21,878 nt of DNA from DASRHG01 sp035650655. Its GTDB lineage: Bacteria; Desulfobacterota; Binatia; DP-6. The notes beneath the pieces were generated by a model that had not been told where the DNA came from, ran no database searches, and worked only from the letters and a program-made list of their open reading frames with translations. The translations under genes were made by a program, and so were the position numbers. The DNA lies in assembly GCA_035650655.1 (NCBI GenBank), contig DASRHG010000150.1, forward strand, positions 1-21,878. The letters are read 5' to 3'. The first letter of the stretch is position 1. Each line of letters starts with the position of its first letter. This document shows positions 1-7,141 of this stretch, one piece after another.

Positions 1-1472
1 CGACGCAGCTTCTGAAACGCTACTACGAAGAGCTCGCGACGACGTCGAACAACCGGCTCGCCGTCGAGGAGTCGGTCGTGAAGATCGCCCCCGTCATGCT
101 GATGGGCGGCCTCACCGCCGCCCTCGGCTTCGCCTCGCTCGCCGTCTTCAACGTGCCGAGCCTGCGCACGTTCGGCGTGTTCACGGCCCTCGGCATCCTC
201 TGCGGCACGGCGGTGGAGCTCACGTTCGTCCCGGCGCTCCGCTCGCTCGTCCGTCCGCGCGGGGCGCGGACGTCGCTCCTCGATCGGGCGTTCGCGCGGC
301 TCATGTCCGCTCTCGGGCGCCTGCTCTATCGCGGCGTGCAGACGCCGTTCCTCGCCCCGTTCGCCGTCGTCGCGGTGATCGCGGTCGTAGGCGCCGGGTT
401 CCTCCGCGCCGACTACACCTTCACCGCCTACCTCCCCCACGGGACGCGCGGGGAGCGTGACTTCCTCGCCGCGCAGCGCCTCTTCCCCGGCACGCTGCCG
501 CTCGTGATCGTCGCCGAGGGGACGGATCAGATCGCACCCGATCCGAAGCTCGTCGCGCTCGTGAGCGGGCTCCAGCGGGAGCTCGAGCACCAGCCGGACG
601 TCGTCTACACGATGTCCTACGTCGACGTGCTCCGCCAGGCGGCGCGCGCGATGGGGGCCGTGCAGGACGGGGGCGACCTCCCGCCACAGCGCGACTTCCT
701 CTACCAGCTCCTCTTCCTCTCCTACACGCCGCAGTACGGCCGTTTCCTCAGTCGCGACTTCAAGACGGCCGCCGTCTGGGTGTTCCTGCGCGAGACCGAG
801 ACCGAGCGCATCGAGGAGGTCCTCCGCACCGCGCAGGCGTACGTCGACGCCCACGACAGTCCGACGCGCGGCAACGGGGCGCGCATCGAGGTCGCCGGCG
901 GAGTGGCGGCGACGCGCGTCGCGCTCACGCAGGAGATCACGCACGGGAAACTCCTGAACATCCTCATCGTGCTCGGCGTGATCGGGGTCGTCGCCTCCAC
1001 GATCTTCCGCTCCGTGTTCGGCGGCCTCCTCGTCGTCTTCCCGCTCGCGTTCACCGTGCTCGTCGACCTCGGCGCCCTCGGCATCCTGCGCATTCCGCTC
1101 GATCCGATCACCGCGTCCGTCACGGCCATGGCCGTCGGGATCGGAGCCGACTACGCGATCTACATCATCTACCGGCTCCGCGAAGAGCTCGACCGGGGCG
1201 ACGACCTCCGGGCGGCGGTCGACCGCGCGATGGTCGGCGCCGGACGCGGCATCTTCAGCGTCGCCCTCGGCATCGCGGCCGGCTACGTCACCCTGACGCT
1301 CGCCTCGTTCCGGGCGTTCACGATGATCGGCCTCCTCGTCTCGATGACGATGATCTTCAGCTCCGTCACGTCCCTGACGCTCCTCCCCCTCGCCGTGCTC
1401 CGCTTCCGCCCGCGCTTCGTCTTCCGCCGCGCGCCGGAGGCGCTCGCGACGGCCCTCGAACCCGTCACCTAG
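1..1472 (+). CDS. RND/MMPL-family membrane exporter, 3' part only
   Basis: The reading frame is open from the left edge (codons from base 3) to TAG at 1470-1472, so the true start lies outside the window; the GTG at 78 is internal. The 489 visible residues are the later part of an RND superfamily permease of the MMPL/HpnN-like kind. In order they hold the last two helices of the first transmembrane bundle, a helix near residues 115-140, a periplasmic domain (about 140-310), and a second bundle of five helices. The RND signature GIGADYAIYIIYR is present, with its Asp at visible residue 383. Such proteins use the proton gradient to move lipids, hopanoids or other hydrophobic molecules across the inner membrane. 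The substrate cannot be read from the sequence. The next gene begins 24 bases later on the same strand, so co-transcription is likely. Confidence 0.9.
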   Translation, partial: TQLLKRYYEELATTSNNRLAVEESVVKIAPVMLMGGLTAALGFASLAVFNVPSLRTFGVFTALGILCGTAVELTFVPALRSLVRPRGARTSLLDRAFARLMSALGRLLYRGVQTPFLAPFAVVAVIAVVGAGFLRADYTFTAYLPHGTRGERDFLAAQRLFPGTLPLVIVAEGTDQIAPDPKLVALVSGLQRELEHQPDVVYTMSYVDVLRQAARAMGAVQDGGDLPPQRDFLYQLLFLSYTPQYGRFLSRDFKTAAVWVFLRETETERIEEVLRTAQAYVDAHDSPTRGNGARIEVAGGVAATRVALTQEITHGKLLNILIVLGVIGVVASTIFRSVFGGLLVVFPLAFTVLVDLGALGILRIPLDPITASVTAMAVGIGADYAIYIIYRLREELDRGDDLRAAVDRAMVGAGRGIFSVALGIAAGYVTLTLASFRAFTMIGLLVSMTMIFSSVTSLTLLPLAVLRFRPRFVFRRAPEALATALEPVT

Positions 1473-1496
1473 CATGGCGGCGCGCGCCCTCGGTCC

Positions 1497-2099
1497 ATGT
1501 CCTCCGCGCTGATCCCGCTCTTCGTGCTCCTCTCCTTCGGTCAATGGGCGGCCGAGCTCCTCGTCGAGAGCCGGCGCCGGCCAGGACGGGTCGAATACCG
1601 CTCGAGCCTCTACCTCCAGACGTTGGCCGTCGTGCTCGTCCTCGCCCTGTCGCTCGCGACTTCGACCGGGTTCACGGAGCCGCCGCGGCTTCTCCTCGTC
1701 GCGACCGGCGTGCCGCTCTTCGCGCTCGGGGCGTGGCTCCGGTGGAAGGCGAAGGCCGACCTCGGCCCGTACTACAGCCCGCACATCGAGGTGCGTGCCC
1801 GGCAGCCGGTCATCGAGCACGGGCTCTACGCGCACCTGAGGCATCCCGCGCACCTCGGGCTCCTGCTGGAAGGGCTCGCGTTCCCGCTCGCGCTCGCGGC
1901 GCCGTGGGGCCTGCTCGCCGCCGTGTGCGGCCTCCTCCCGATCACGATCCTGCGTGCCGCGCTCGAGGATCGCGTCCTCAGCGCACACCTCCCGTACGGC
2001 GACTACCGCGCGCGGGTGCCGAGCCTCCTCCCCCTGAAATTCCCGGGCCGGCGAACGCCGCTTCAAGCCTCCGCGGCGGTTCCCGACGCGAAGGAGTGA
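1497..2099 (+). CDS. Isoprenylcysteine carboxyl methyltransferase / phospholipid methyltransferase-like membrane protein
   Basis: A 200-aa integral membrane protein with about four hydrophobic segments. It has the ICMT/PEMT family SAM-binding signature: the RHPAHLG motif (R115-H116-P117) followed by a helix, then an E157-D158 acidic pair and the C-terminal YGDYRARVP segment (from residue 167). This matches the family pattern RHPxYxG...E-E...FGxxYxxY, except that the family's Tyr after RHP is His here. Bacterial members methylate small molecules, lipids or unknown acceptors, and few are characterised. ATG 1497 is the only good start and has no obvious Shine-Dalgarno, so translation may depend on coupling to the exporter gene 24 bases upstream. 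The stop TGA (2097-2099) lies directly after the AAGGAG that serves the following kinase gene. The family call is secure; the substrate is unknown. Confidence 0.85.
   Translation: MSSALIPLFVLLSFGQWAAELLVESRRRPGRVEYRSSLYLQTLAVVLVLALSLATSTGFTEPPRLLLVATGVPLFALGAWLRWKAKADLGPYYSPHIEVRARQPVIEHGLYAHLRHPAHLGLLLEGLAFPLALAAPWGLLAAVCGLLPITILRAALEDRVLSAHLPYGDYRARVPSLLPLKFPGRRTPLQASAAVPDAKE
2091..2096 (+). promoter_or_regulatory. Shine-Dalgarno of the histidine kinase gene
   Basis: AAGGAG lies 11 bases before ATG 2108 and overlaps the last codons of the preceding gene. It is the reason for choosing ATG 2108 over the in-frame ATGs at 2135 and 2222. It also suggests that the two genes share one transcript. 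Confidence 0.6.
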
Positions 2100-2107
2100 C
2101 GGCCGGG

Positions 2108-3745
2108 ATGGAGACGGTCCGACCGATCGGCGAGATGAAGACGGCGCGTGACGCCGAGGCCCAGGACGCGCGCTCGACCGGGCTCTCGCTCGCGCCGTCC
2201 CGCGACGTGGCATCGCGAGAGATGCGGCTGCGCGCGGCCTTCGCGCTGGTCGGGTTCGCGCTCGCCGCCGGCGGCGTCTGGTTCGCCGACCCCGCGCAGT
2301 GGCTGACCTACGGCGTCACGTTCGCGCTTTTGTTCGTCACGTACTTCTTCTGGGTCGATCTCCCCCCGCCGTGGGTGATCGTGCTGCCGTACCTGTCGAC
2401 GACCATCGGCTTCGTCTACATCGTCGGCCCCGTGATCGCGACGCTCGATTACGTCGCCGAGCGTCTCGCGCTGGCCGTCATGGTCGCGCTCCACCGCCGT
2501 GGCGCCTGGCGCCCTCCGCTCTACCTCCGGCGCATCATCGAGCTGCGCGCGAAGCGGAAGCGGATCCCGCGGTCGGTCGCCATCGACTACTGGTCGGTCC
2601 ACGCGATCATTCCCGTCGGTCTCGTCGCGCGCTGGATCTGCTTCACCTACCTGACGGCCCACTCGCCCCAGATGAGCCGCATCGTGGCGATCGGCCTCTC
2701 GGAGATCGTCTCGATCTCGTTCTGGGGCGTGTTGACGCTCCTCCTGCCGCTGCCGTTCAAGGGCTGGATGCCCGACCTCGGTGCGTCGGGTAAGCCGGTC
2801 GCGCTCGACGAGCGCATCGACCAGACGCTCGGGACCTTCGGCGCGTTCCTCGAGCCGCTCGTCTTCCTCATCTCCTACGGGTACGCCGCGCACGGCCTTC
2901 CCGGCGCGGTCGCCTGGTCGCTCGTCAGCATCGCGCCGCACTACATCCTGAAGCTGCTGAACGACCGCCGCGAAGCGCTGCGCCAGCAGCACGACGCCAT
3001 GCGGGAGACGTCGGCGAGCTTGAAGCTCGCGAACGAAGCGCTCGAGGAGAAGCAGGAGGAGCTGCGGACGTTCGTCTACACCGTGACGCACGATTTGAAG
3101 AATCCCCTCGGCGCCATCCAGATCACCGCCGACCTCCTGCGCGAGAGCGACGGGCACGCGCTCAGCCGGAGCGGCGCCGAGCATCTCGAGCGCATCATCC
3201 GGCTCGCGACGAGCACGGACGAGATGATCCGCGACCTGATGGAGCTCTTCAAGATCACGTCCACCCCCGAGCCGCACGGCTGGGTCGACCTCGACGCCCT
3301 CGTGGCGCGCACCCTCGACGCGCTGCACCCGCAGATCCAGGCGAAGGGCATCGAGGTCGACGCCGGCCGGCTGCCGGCGGTCTGGGGGCAGGCGGGCAAG
3401 CTCGGGCACGTCCTCACGAACCTGGTCGGGAACGCCGTCAAATACGTGCCCGCGACGCGCGGGCGAATCTCCCTCTCCGCGGAGAGCGCGAACGGCCGCG
3501 TCCGCCTCGCCGTCCGCGACAACGGCATCGGCATCCCTGCCGCCTACCACGAAGGGATCTTCGAGCTCTTCAGCCGCGTCCCCGGGAAGGAGCAGGCGGT
3601 CGACGGGAAGGTCGTCGCCGGGACGGGGATGGGCCTCGCGATCGTCAAGCGGATCGTCGAGGCGCACCATGGGCGCGTCTGGGTCGAGTCCGCGCCGGGT
3701 GCCGGCAGCACGTTCTGGATCGAGCTGCCCACGCGCCCGGAGTAG
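2108..3745 (+). CDS. Multi-pass membrane sensor histidine kinase
   Basis: A 545-aa protein. Residues 1-38 are a soluble, charged extension. Residues about 40-285 hold six to eight hydrophobic segments in a membrane sensor region I do not recognise. A coiled-coil linker follows (about 288-320). The HisKA dimerisation domain carries the phospho-acceptor His328 in THDLKNPLG, and the HATPase_c domain has N box Asn442 (LVGNAVKYV), G1 DNGIGIP (Asp471) and G2 GTGMGLAIVKRI (from Gly505). All kinase motifs are intact, so it should autophosphorylate. No receiver domain is fused and no response regulator is encoded in the window, so it is an orphan. The open frame extends far upstream through the previous gene, but ATG 2108 with its AAGGAG fits the domain layout. 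The signal sensed is unknown; many transmembrane segments and no large periplasmic loop suggest a membrane-associated cue. Confidence 0.9.
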   Translation: METVRPIGEMKTARDAEAQDARSTGLSLAPSRDVASREMRLRAAFALVGFALAAGGVWFADPAQWLTYGVTFALLFVTYFFWVDLPPPWVIVLPYLSTTIGFVYIVGPVIATLDYVAERLALAVMVALHRRGAWRPPLYLRRIIELRAKRKRIPRSVAIDYWSVHAIIPVGLVARWICFTYLTAHSPQMSRIVAIGLSEIVSISFWGVLTLLLPLPFKGWMPDLGASGKPVALDERIDQTLGTFGAFLEPLVFLISYGYAAHGLPGAVAWSLVSIAPHYILKLLNDRREALRQQHDAMRETSASLKLANEALEEKQEELRTFVYTVTHDLKNPLGAIQITADLLRESDGHALSRSGAEHLERIIRLATSTDEMIRDLMELFKITSTPEPHGWVDLDALVARTLDALHPQIQAKGIEVDAGRLPAVWGQAGKLGHVLTNLVGNAVKYVPATRGRISLSAESANGRVRLAVRDNGIGIPAAYHEGIFELFSRVPGKEQAVDGKVVAGTGMGLAIVKRIVEAHHGRVWVESAPGAGSTFWIELPTRPE

Positions 3746-3796
3746 CGCCCGCGCACGCCTCTCGTCTTTTCCCGCCGACCTCGATAGGGAGAGCCC

Positions 3797-4120
3797 ATGG
3801 AGCACTTCCACCACGTCCCCGCCCGGCTCGTCTTCTCGCCCGACAAGATGAAGAAGGTGGGGCTCGTCGACACGTCGAATCTCTTCTGCGACGCGTACTG
3901 CTTCGAGCCGGGGCAGGCGCAGGCCGGCCATCGGCACGCGGTGGGCGACAAGCTCTACTACGTGATCTCTGGCACCGCGCGGATCCGGGTCGACGGGGAC
4001 GAGCGCGAGGCGCGTCCCGGCGACCTCGTGTGCGCGCCGGCCGGCAGCGAGCACGGCGTCGTGAACCCCGGGCCGGAGCGGCTCGTGCTGCTCGTCGTCA
4101 TGGCGCCGAAGCCCTCGTGA
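3797..4120 (+). CDS. Small single-domain cupin protein
   Basis: 107 aa, one conserved beta-barrel cupin_2 domain. Motif 1 runs from Gly39 through H45-R46-H47 to Gly59, and motif 2 is complete (G75...P81-x-G83...H86...N90). His45, His47 and His86 can form the usual three-His metal site. The motif 1 glutamate position holds Lys52, with Asp51 beside it, so the metal sphere is probably three-His. Such small cupins include dioxygenases, isomerases and sugar- or ligand-binding proteins, and the substrate here is not evident. The start is well supported: AGGGAG at 3786-3791 is five bases before ATG 3797. The stop TGA overlaps a possible GTG start of the next gene, so the two are probably translationally coupled. 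Confidence 0.85.
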   Translation: MEHFHHVPARLVFSPDKMKKVGLVDTSNLFCDAYCFEPGQAQAGHRHAVGDKLYYVISGTARIRVDGDEREARPGDLVCAPAGSEHGVVNPGPERLVLLVVMAPKPS

Positions 4121-4125
4121 CCGCG

Positions 4126-4548
4126 ATGGGAGACGCTCGGGAAGACGTCCTCGCCGCGAACCAGGCGTTCTACGACGCGTTCGAGAGCCTCGAGCTGGCG
4201 CGCATGCAGGGCGTCTGGCTCCGGGCGCCGCACATCTGCTGCGTGCACCCGGGATGGGGCCTGCTCGTCGGCTGGGGCCCGATCATGGAGAGCTGGGAGC
4301 GCATCTTCGCGGGCGCGCTCGGCATGCGCGTCACGCTGACCGGCGGCGAGGTGGAGGTGCGCGGCGACGTCGCCTGGGTCGTCGTGAGGGAGAACATCGA
4401 GAGCCACCACCGGGACGGGAAGATGGTGGGCGTCGTGCAGGCGACGAACCTCTTCGAGCGCCGCGACGGCCGCTGGTGGCTCGTCCACCACCACGGGTCG
4501 CCCGTGTACCCGCCCTTCGTGGGCGATCCCTCCGAGCGGGTGCACTGA
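4126..4548 (+). CDS. NTF2/SnoaL-like fold protein (ketosteroid isomerase superfamily)
   Basis: 140 aa if started at ATG 4126. The in-frame GTG 4117, overlapping the cupin stop as GTGA, would add three residues and is an equally good choice. The layout is that of SnoaL-like/DUF4440 proteins: an N-terminal helix with NQAFYDAFESLEL, a central region containing HPGWGLLVGWG and SWERIF, then antiparallel strands ending in RRDGRWWLVHHHGSP. The FERRDGRWWLVHHH stretch is very typical of the family. Members are small cone-shaped enzymes or binding proteins of widely varying function, so no reaction can be assigned. Immediate coupling to the cupin suggests a shared small-molecule pathway, but that is inference. 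Confidence 0.82.
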   Translation: MGDAREDVLAANQAFYDAFESLELARMQGVWLRAPHICCVHPGWGLLVGWGPIMESWERIFAGALGMRVTLTGGEVEVRGDVAWVVVRENIESHHRDGKMVGVVQATNLFERRDGRWWLVHHHGSPVYPPFVGDPSERVH

Positions 4549-4607
4549 GACCCGCGTCCTGGCGGCGACGCGCCCGCGCGCGACGCGGCGGCGCGGCGGC
4601 GCGCGTT

Positions 4608-4622
4608 GCCTCCGCCGGAGGC
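4608..4622 (+). promoter_or_regulatory. Small hairpin covering the GGAGG ahead of efp
   Basis: A 6-bp perfect inverted repeat (GCCTCC, loop GCC, GGAGGC) contains the only Shine-Dalgarno-like GGAGG (4617-4621) upstream of elongation factor P. That GGAGG is just 3 bases from ATG 4625 and 24 bases from ATG 4646. It may be chance in such GC-rich DNA. Confidence 0.25.
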
Positions 4623-4645
4623 CGATGGTAGACGGCGCGGTTGCC

Positions 4646-5218
4646 ATGTTGATTCCCGCGACCCAGCTCCGCGTCGGCATGATCATCCAGCACCAGAACG
4701 ATCTCTGGCGCGTCATGCAGGTCGTCCACGTGACGCCCGGCAACTGGCGCGGGATGGTGCAGACGAAGCTCCGCAGCCTCCGCACCGGCAACCAGACCGA
4801 GTATCGCTTCCGCTCCGAGGACAAGGCCGAGCGCGTCACCTTCGAGCAGCACGAGATGGAGTACCTCTACGAGAGCGACGGCCAGTATCACTTCATGAAC
4901 ACCGAGAACTTCGAGCAGATCGCCCTCGATGCGGACGTGCTCGGCGACGCGGTCCACTATCTCAAGCCGAACATGCGCATCCAGGTCGAGTTCCACGAGG
5001 GCACGAAGCCGATGGGCGTCGAGCTGCCGAAGGCCGTCGAGCTGGCGGTCGTCGAGACGACGCCGGGACTCAAGACCGCGACCGTCACGAACGTGCTGAA
5101 GCCCGCGAAGACGGAGACGGGACTCGTCGTGCAGGTCCCGAACTTCATCAACGAGGGCGACGTCATCCGGGTCGACACGGAGACGGGCGAGTACCTCTCG
5201 CGCGCGAAGGCCGACTAG
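4646..5218 (+). CDS. efp: Elongation factor P, PGN-type tip
   Basis: 190 aa from ATG 4646, which places MLIPATQLRVGM where the family normally begins. ATG 4625, next to GGAGG, would add seven residues and is the alternative. All three EF-P domains are present: the N-terminal KOW-like domain, the OB domain (YLYESDGQYHFMNTENFEQI) and the C-terminal OB domain ending VDTETGEYLSRAK. EF-P binds ribosomes stalled on polyproline and promotes peptide-bond formation. The loop that reaches the peptidyl-transferase centre reads TPGNWRGM, so the residue equivalent to E. coli Lys34 is Asn33. It therefore cannot be beta-lysylated (EpmA), rhamnosylated (EarP needs Arg) or 5-aminopentanolylated. No EF-P modification gene is nearby. 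It sits alone, convergent with the enoyl-CoA hydratase. Confidence 0.95.
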   Translation: MLIPATQLRVGMIIQHQNDLWRVMQVVHVTPGNWRGMVQTKLRSLRTGNQTEYRFRSEDKAERVTFEQHEMEYLYESDGQYHFMNTENFEQIALDADVLGDAVHYLKPNMRIQVEFHEGTKPMGVELPKAVELAVVETTPGLKTATVTNVLKPAKTETGLVVQVPNFINEGDVIRVDTETGEYLSRAKAD

Positions 5219-5234
5219 CGGCGCTCGACGCCGC
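5218..5234. terminator. Possible bidirectional terminator hairpin between efp and the enoyl-CoA hydratase gene
   Basis: A 6-bp stem (GCGGCG / CGCCGC) with a 5-base loop lies in the 31-bp gap between two convergent genes. There is no T-tract on either strand, so if it terminates transcription it is not a classic intrinsic terminator. Confidence 0.25.
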
Positions 5235-5249
5235 CGGTCTCGGGCGTCC

Positions 5250-6026
5250 CTAGGACGGGTTCTGCCAGCGCGGCCTCCGCTTCTCCGCGAACGCGAGCGG
5301 GCCCTCGACCACGTCCTTCGACGAGAAGAGCCGCCCGACGAGCGGATAGTGCGCCGCCATCGCCTCGCCGACCGGCCGCCCGAGCCCCTGGAGCGCTGCC
5401 TGCTTCGTCGCCTGCACGGCCGTCGGGGAGCACTCGAGCATCTCTCGCGCCCAGCGCTCCGCCGTCGCGTGGAGGTCCTTCGCCGGGACCACCTCGTTCA
5501 CGAGCCCCCAACGCGCGGCCTCCGCGGCCGGCACGTGGCGTCCCGTGAGCATCCAGCCGAGCGCCACGTGGAGGGGAATCGACCGCGGCAGCCGGTGCAC
5601 GCCGCCCGCCGCCGCCATGAGGCCGACGCGCGGCTCCGGCAGCCCGAGCGTCGCATGCTCCGCGGCGACGATGACGTCGCACGCGAGCGCGATCTCGAGG
5701 CCGCCGCCGAGCGCGACACCGTTCACGGCGGCGATGAGCGGCTTCCAGACGTCGTCGCGCGCGACGAGGCCGCCGAAGCCGCCCCGCGGCATCCGCGGCA
5801 TGCCGTGCTGTGCCGTCCACTTGAGGTCGTTGCCCGCGGAAAAGGCGCGGTCGCCCGCGCCGGTCAGGATGCCGACCCACACGTCGCCGTCGGCGACGAA
5901 ATCGTCCCACACCGCGGCGAGCTCCTCGTTCGCCGGCGGATGGAGCGCGTTCATCACCTCCGGCCGGTCGATCGTGACCCACGCGATCTGGTCGCGCTTC
6001 TCGTAGCGGACGAACTCGAGCTTCAT
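5250..6026 (-). CDS. Enoyl-CoA hydratase/isomerase (crotonase family)
   Basis: 258 aa, the usual length for a single-domain crotonase. Both hydratase catalytic glutamates are in place: Glu111 in ALGGGLEIALACD and Glu131 in LGLPEPRVGL. The oxyanion-hole segments are present too (FSAGNDLK at 62-69 and the GGG at 107-109). It should therefore hydrate a trans-2-enoyl-CoA, as in beta-oxidation of fatty, aromatic or terpenoid acids, although the chain specificity cannot be told. ATG 6026 starts the conserved KLEFVRYEKRDQIAWVTIDRPE strand region; the frame stays open much further upstream but without homology. The gene is divergent from the epoxide hydrolase, with 66 bases between the two starts, and may share its control region. 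Confidence 0.92.
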   Translation of the reverse strand: MKLEFVRYEKRDQIAWVTIDRPEVMNALHPPANEELAAVWDDFVADGDVWVGILTGAGDRAFSAGNDLKWTAQHGMPRMPRGGFGGLVARDDVWKPLIAAVNGVALGGGLEIALACDVIVAAEHATLGLPEPRVGLMAAAGGVHRLPRSIPLHVALGWMLTGRHVPAAEAARWGLVNEVVPAKDLHATAERWAREMLECSPTAVQATKQAALQGLGRPVGEAMAAHYPLVGRLFSSKDVVEGPLAFAEKRRPRWQNPS

Positions 6027-6056
6027 GCGGGCCGTCCTAGCGCAGCTCGGGCTCGC

Positions 6057-6086
6057 TTGACCAGAGCCGGCGGCGCCCGGTATGCG
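6057..6086 (+). promoter_or_regulatory. Possible sigma-70-type promoter of the epoxide hydrolase gene
   Basis: TTGACC (6057-6062) resembles a -35 box. An 18-base spacer leads to TATGCG (6081-6086), a weak -10. The predicted transcription start would fall on or next to GTG 6093, so the mRNA could be leaderless. The pair is read by eye and not scored. Confidence 0.3.
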
Positions 6087-6092
6087 CGCGGG

Positions 6093-7052
6093 GTGGCGCT
6101 CGAGCATCGCTTCGTCGAGACGAACGGCGTGCGCCTGCACTGCGCCGTCGCGGGCGACGGTCCGCTCGTCGTCCTGCTCCACGGCTTCCCCGAGTGCTGG
6201 TACTCGTGGCGGCACCAGATCGGGGCGCTCGCGCCGCGCTTCCGCGTCGTCGCGCCCGACCTCCGCGGCTACAACGAGAGCGACAAGCCGGCGGGCATCG
6301 CCGCGTACGCGCTCCCGGAGCTCGTCGCCGACGTCGAGGGGCTCGTCCACGCCTTCGGCGCCGAGCAGGCGGTGATCGTCGGGCACGACTGGGGCGGCGC
6401 CGTCGCGTGGACGTTCGCCATGGAGCGCCCCGCCCTCACGCGCCGGCTCGTGGTGATGAACTGCCCGCACCCGGCGATCTTCGCGCAGCACCTCGCCGGG
6501 AACCCGCGGCAGCTCGCGCGGAGCTGGTACATGTTCTTCTTCCAGCTCCCGTGGCTTCCCGAGACGCTCCTCGGCCTCGGGCATGCGTGGGCGGTCGGCC
6601 GGGCGATCCAGGGGACCACCGTCCGCCAGGACGCGATCACCGCCGACGACCTGCGCGAGCTGCGCGACGCCGCGAGCCGCCCCGGGGCGCTCCGGAGCGC
6701 CATCAATTACTACCGCGCCGCATTCCGGAGCCCGGACGTGCAGGCCACGTGGCCGCCGTGGCTTCGCCGCTTCATCCACGGCGACCGGCCGACGCCTGGG
6801 GTGCGGGCCCGCCTGGAGGACTGGCCGAAGATCACGGCGCCGACGCTGCTCGTGTGGGGCGAGCAGGACGTGGCGCTCGGCACCGAGCTCACGCTCGGCA
6901 TGGAGCCGCTCTTCGCCGCCCCGTTCGAGGTGAAGTACATCCCGCTCTCCGGGCACTGGGTCCAGCAGGAGCAGGCGGAGGTGGTGAACGGCTACCTGCT
7001 CGACTTCCTCTCGGACCTCGCCGCGACGGTCCCACCCGCGACGTCCGCGTAG
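6093..7052 (+). CDS. Epoxide hydrolase, alpha/beta-hydrolase fold
   Basis: 319 aa. It shows the signature of soluble epoxide hydrolases: oxyanion-hole HGFPECWYSW, nucleophile Asp99 in VGHDWGGAVAW, a cap domain with the paired tyrosines of INYYRAAFR, the acid Asp259 in WGEQDVALG, and the catalytic base His288 in LSGHWVQQE. The Asp nucleophile (not Ser or Cys) separates it from esterases and lipases; the related haloalkane dehalogenases lack this cap tyrosine context. It opens epoxides to vicinal diols, through attack by Asp99 and release by His-activated water. GTG 6093 precedes the conserved ALEHRFVETNGVRLH strand; an in-frame TTG at 6057 is less likely. Divergence from an enoyl-CoA hydratase suggests a role in breaking down xenobiotic, fatty or terpenoid compounds. 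Confidence 0.92.
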   Translation: MALEHRFVETNGVRLHCAVAGDGPLVVLLHGFPECWYSWRHQIGALAPRFRVVAPDLRGYNESDKPAGIAAYALPELVADVEGLVHAFGAEQAVIVGHDWGGAVAWTFAMERPALTRRLVVMNCPHPAIFAQHLAGNPRQLARSWYMFFFQLPWLPETLLGLGHAWAVGRAIQGTTVRQDAITADDLRELRDAASRPGALRSAINYYRAAFRSPDVQATWPPWLRRFIHGDRPTPGVRARLEDWPKITAPTLLVWGEQDVALGTELTLGMEPLFAAPFEVKYIPLSGHWVQQEQAEVVNGYLLDFLSDLAATVPPATSA

Positions 7053-7141
7053 GATGGCCCGCCCGGGCGGCGACGCACCGCTCGTGAGAAACCCCGTGCA
7101 CCGGCGCGCGCGCGGGTGTATCTCTCCGCGCCGGGGAGCGC

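Noticed and set aside
2063..4054. 663-codon minus-strand open frame opposite the histidine kinase
   Set aside because: Low-complexity charged sequence with no recognisable motif, antisense to a complete kinase.
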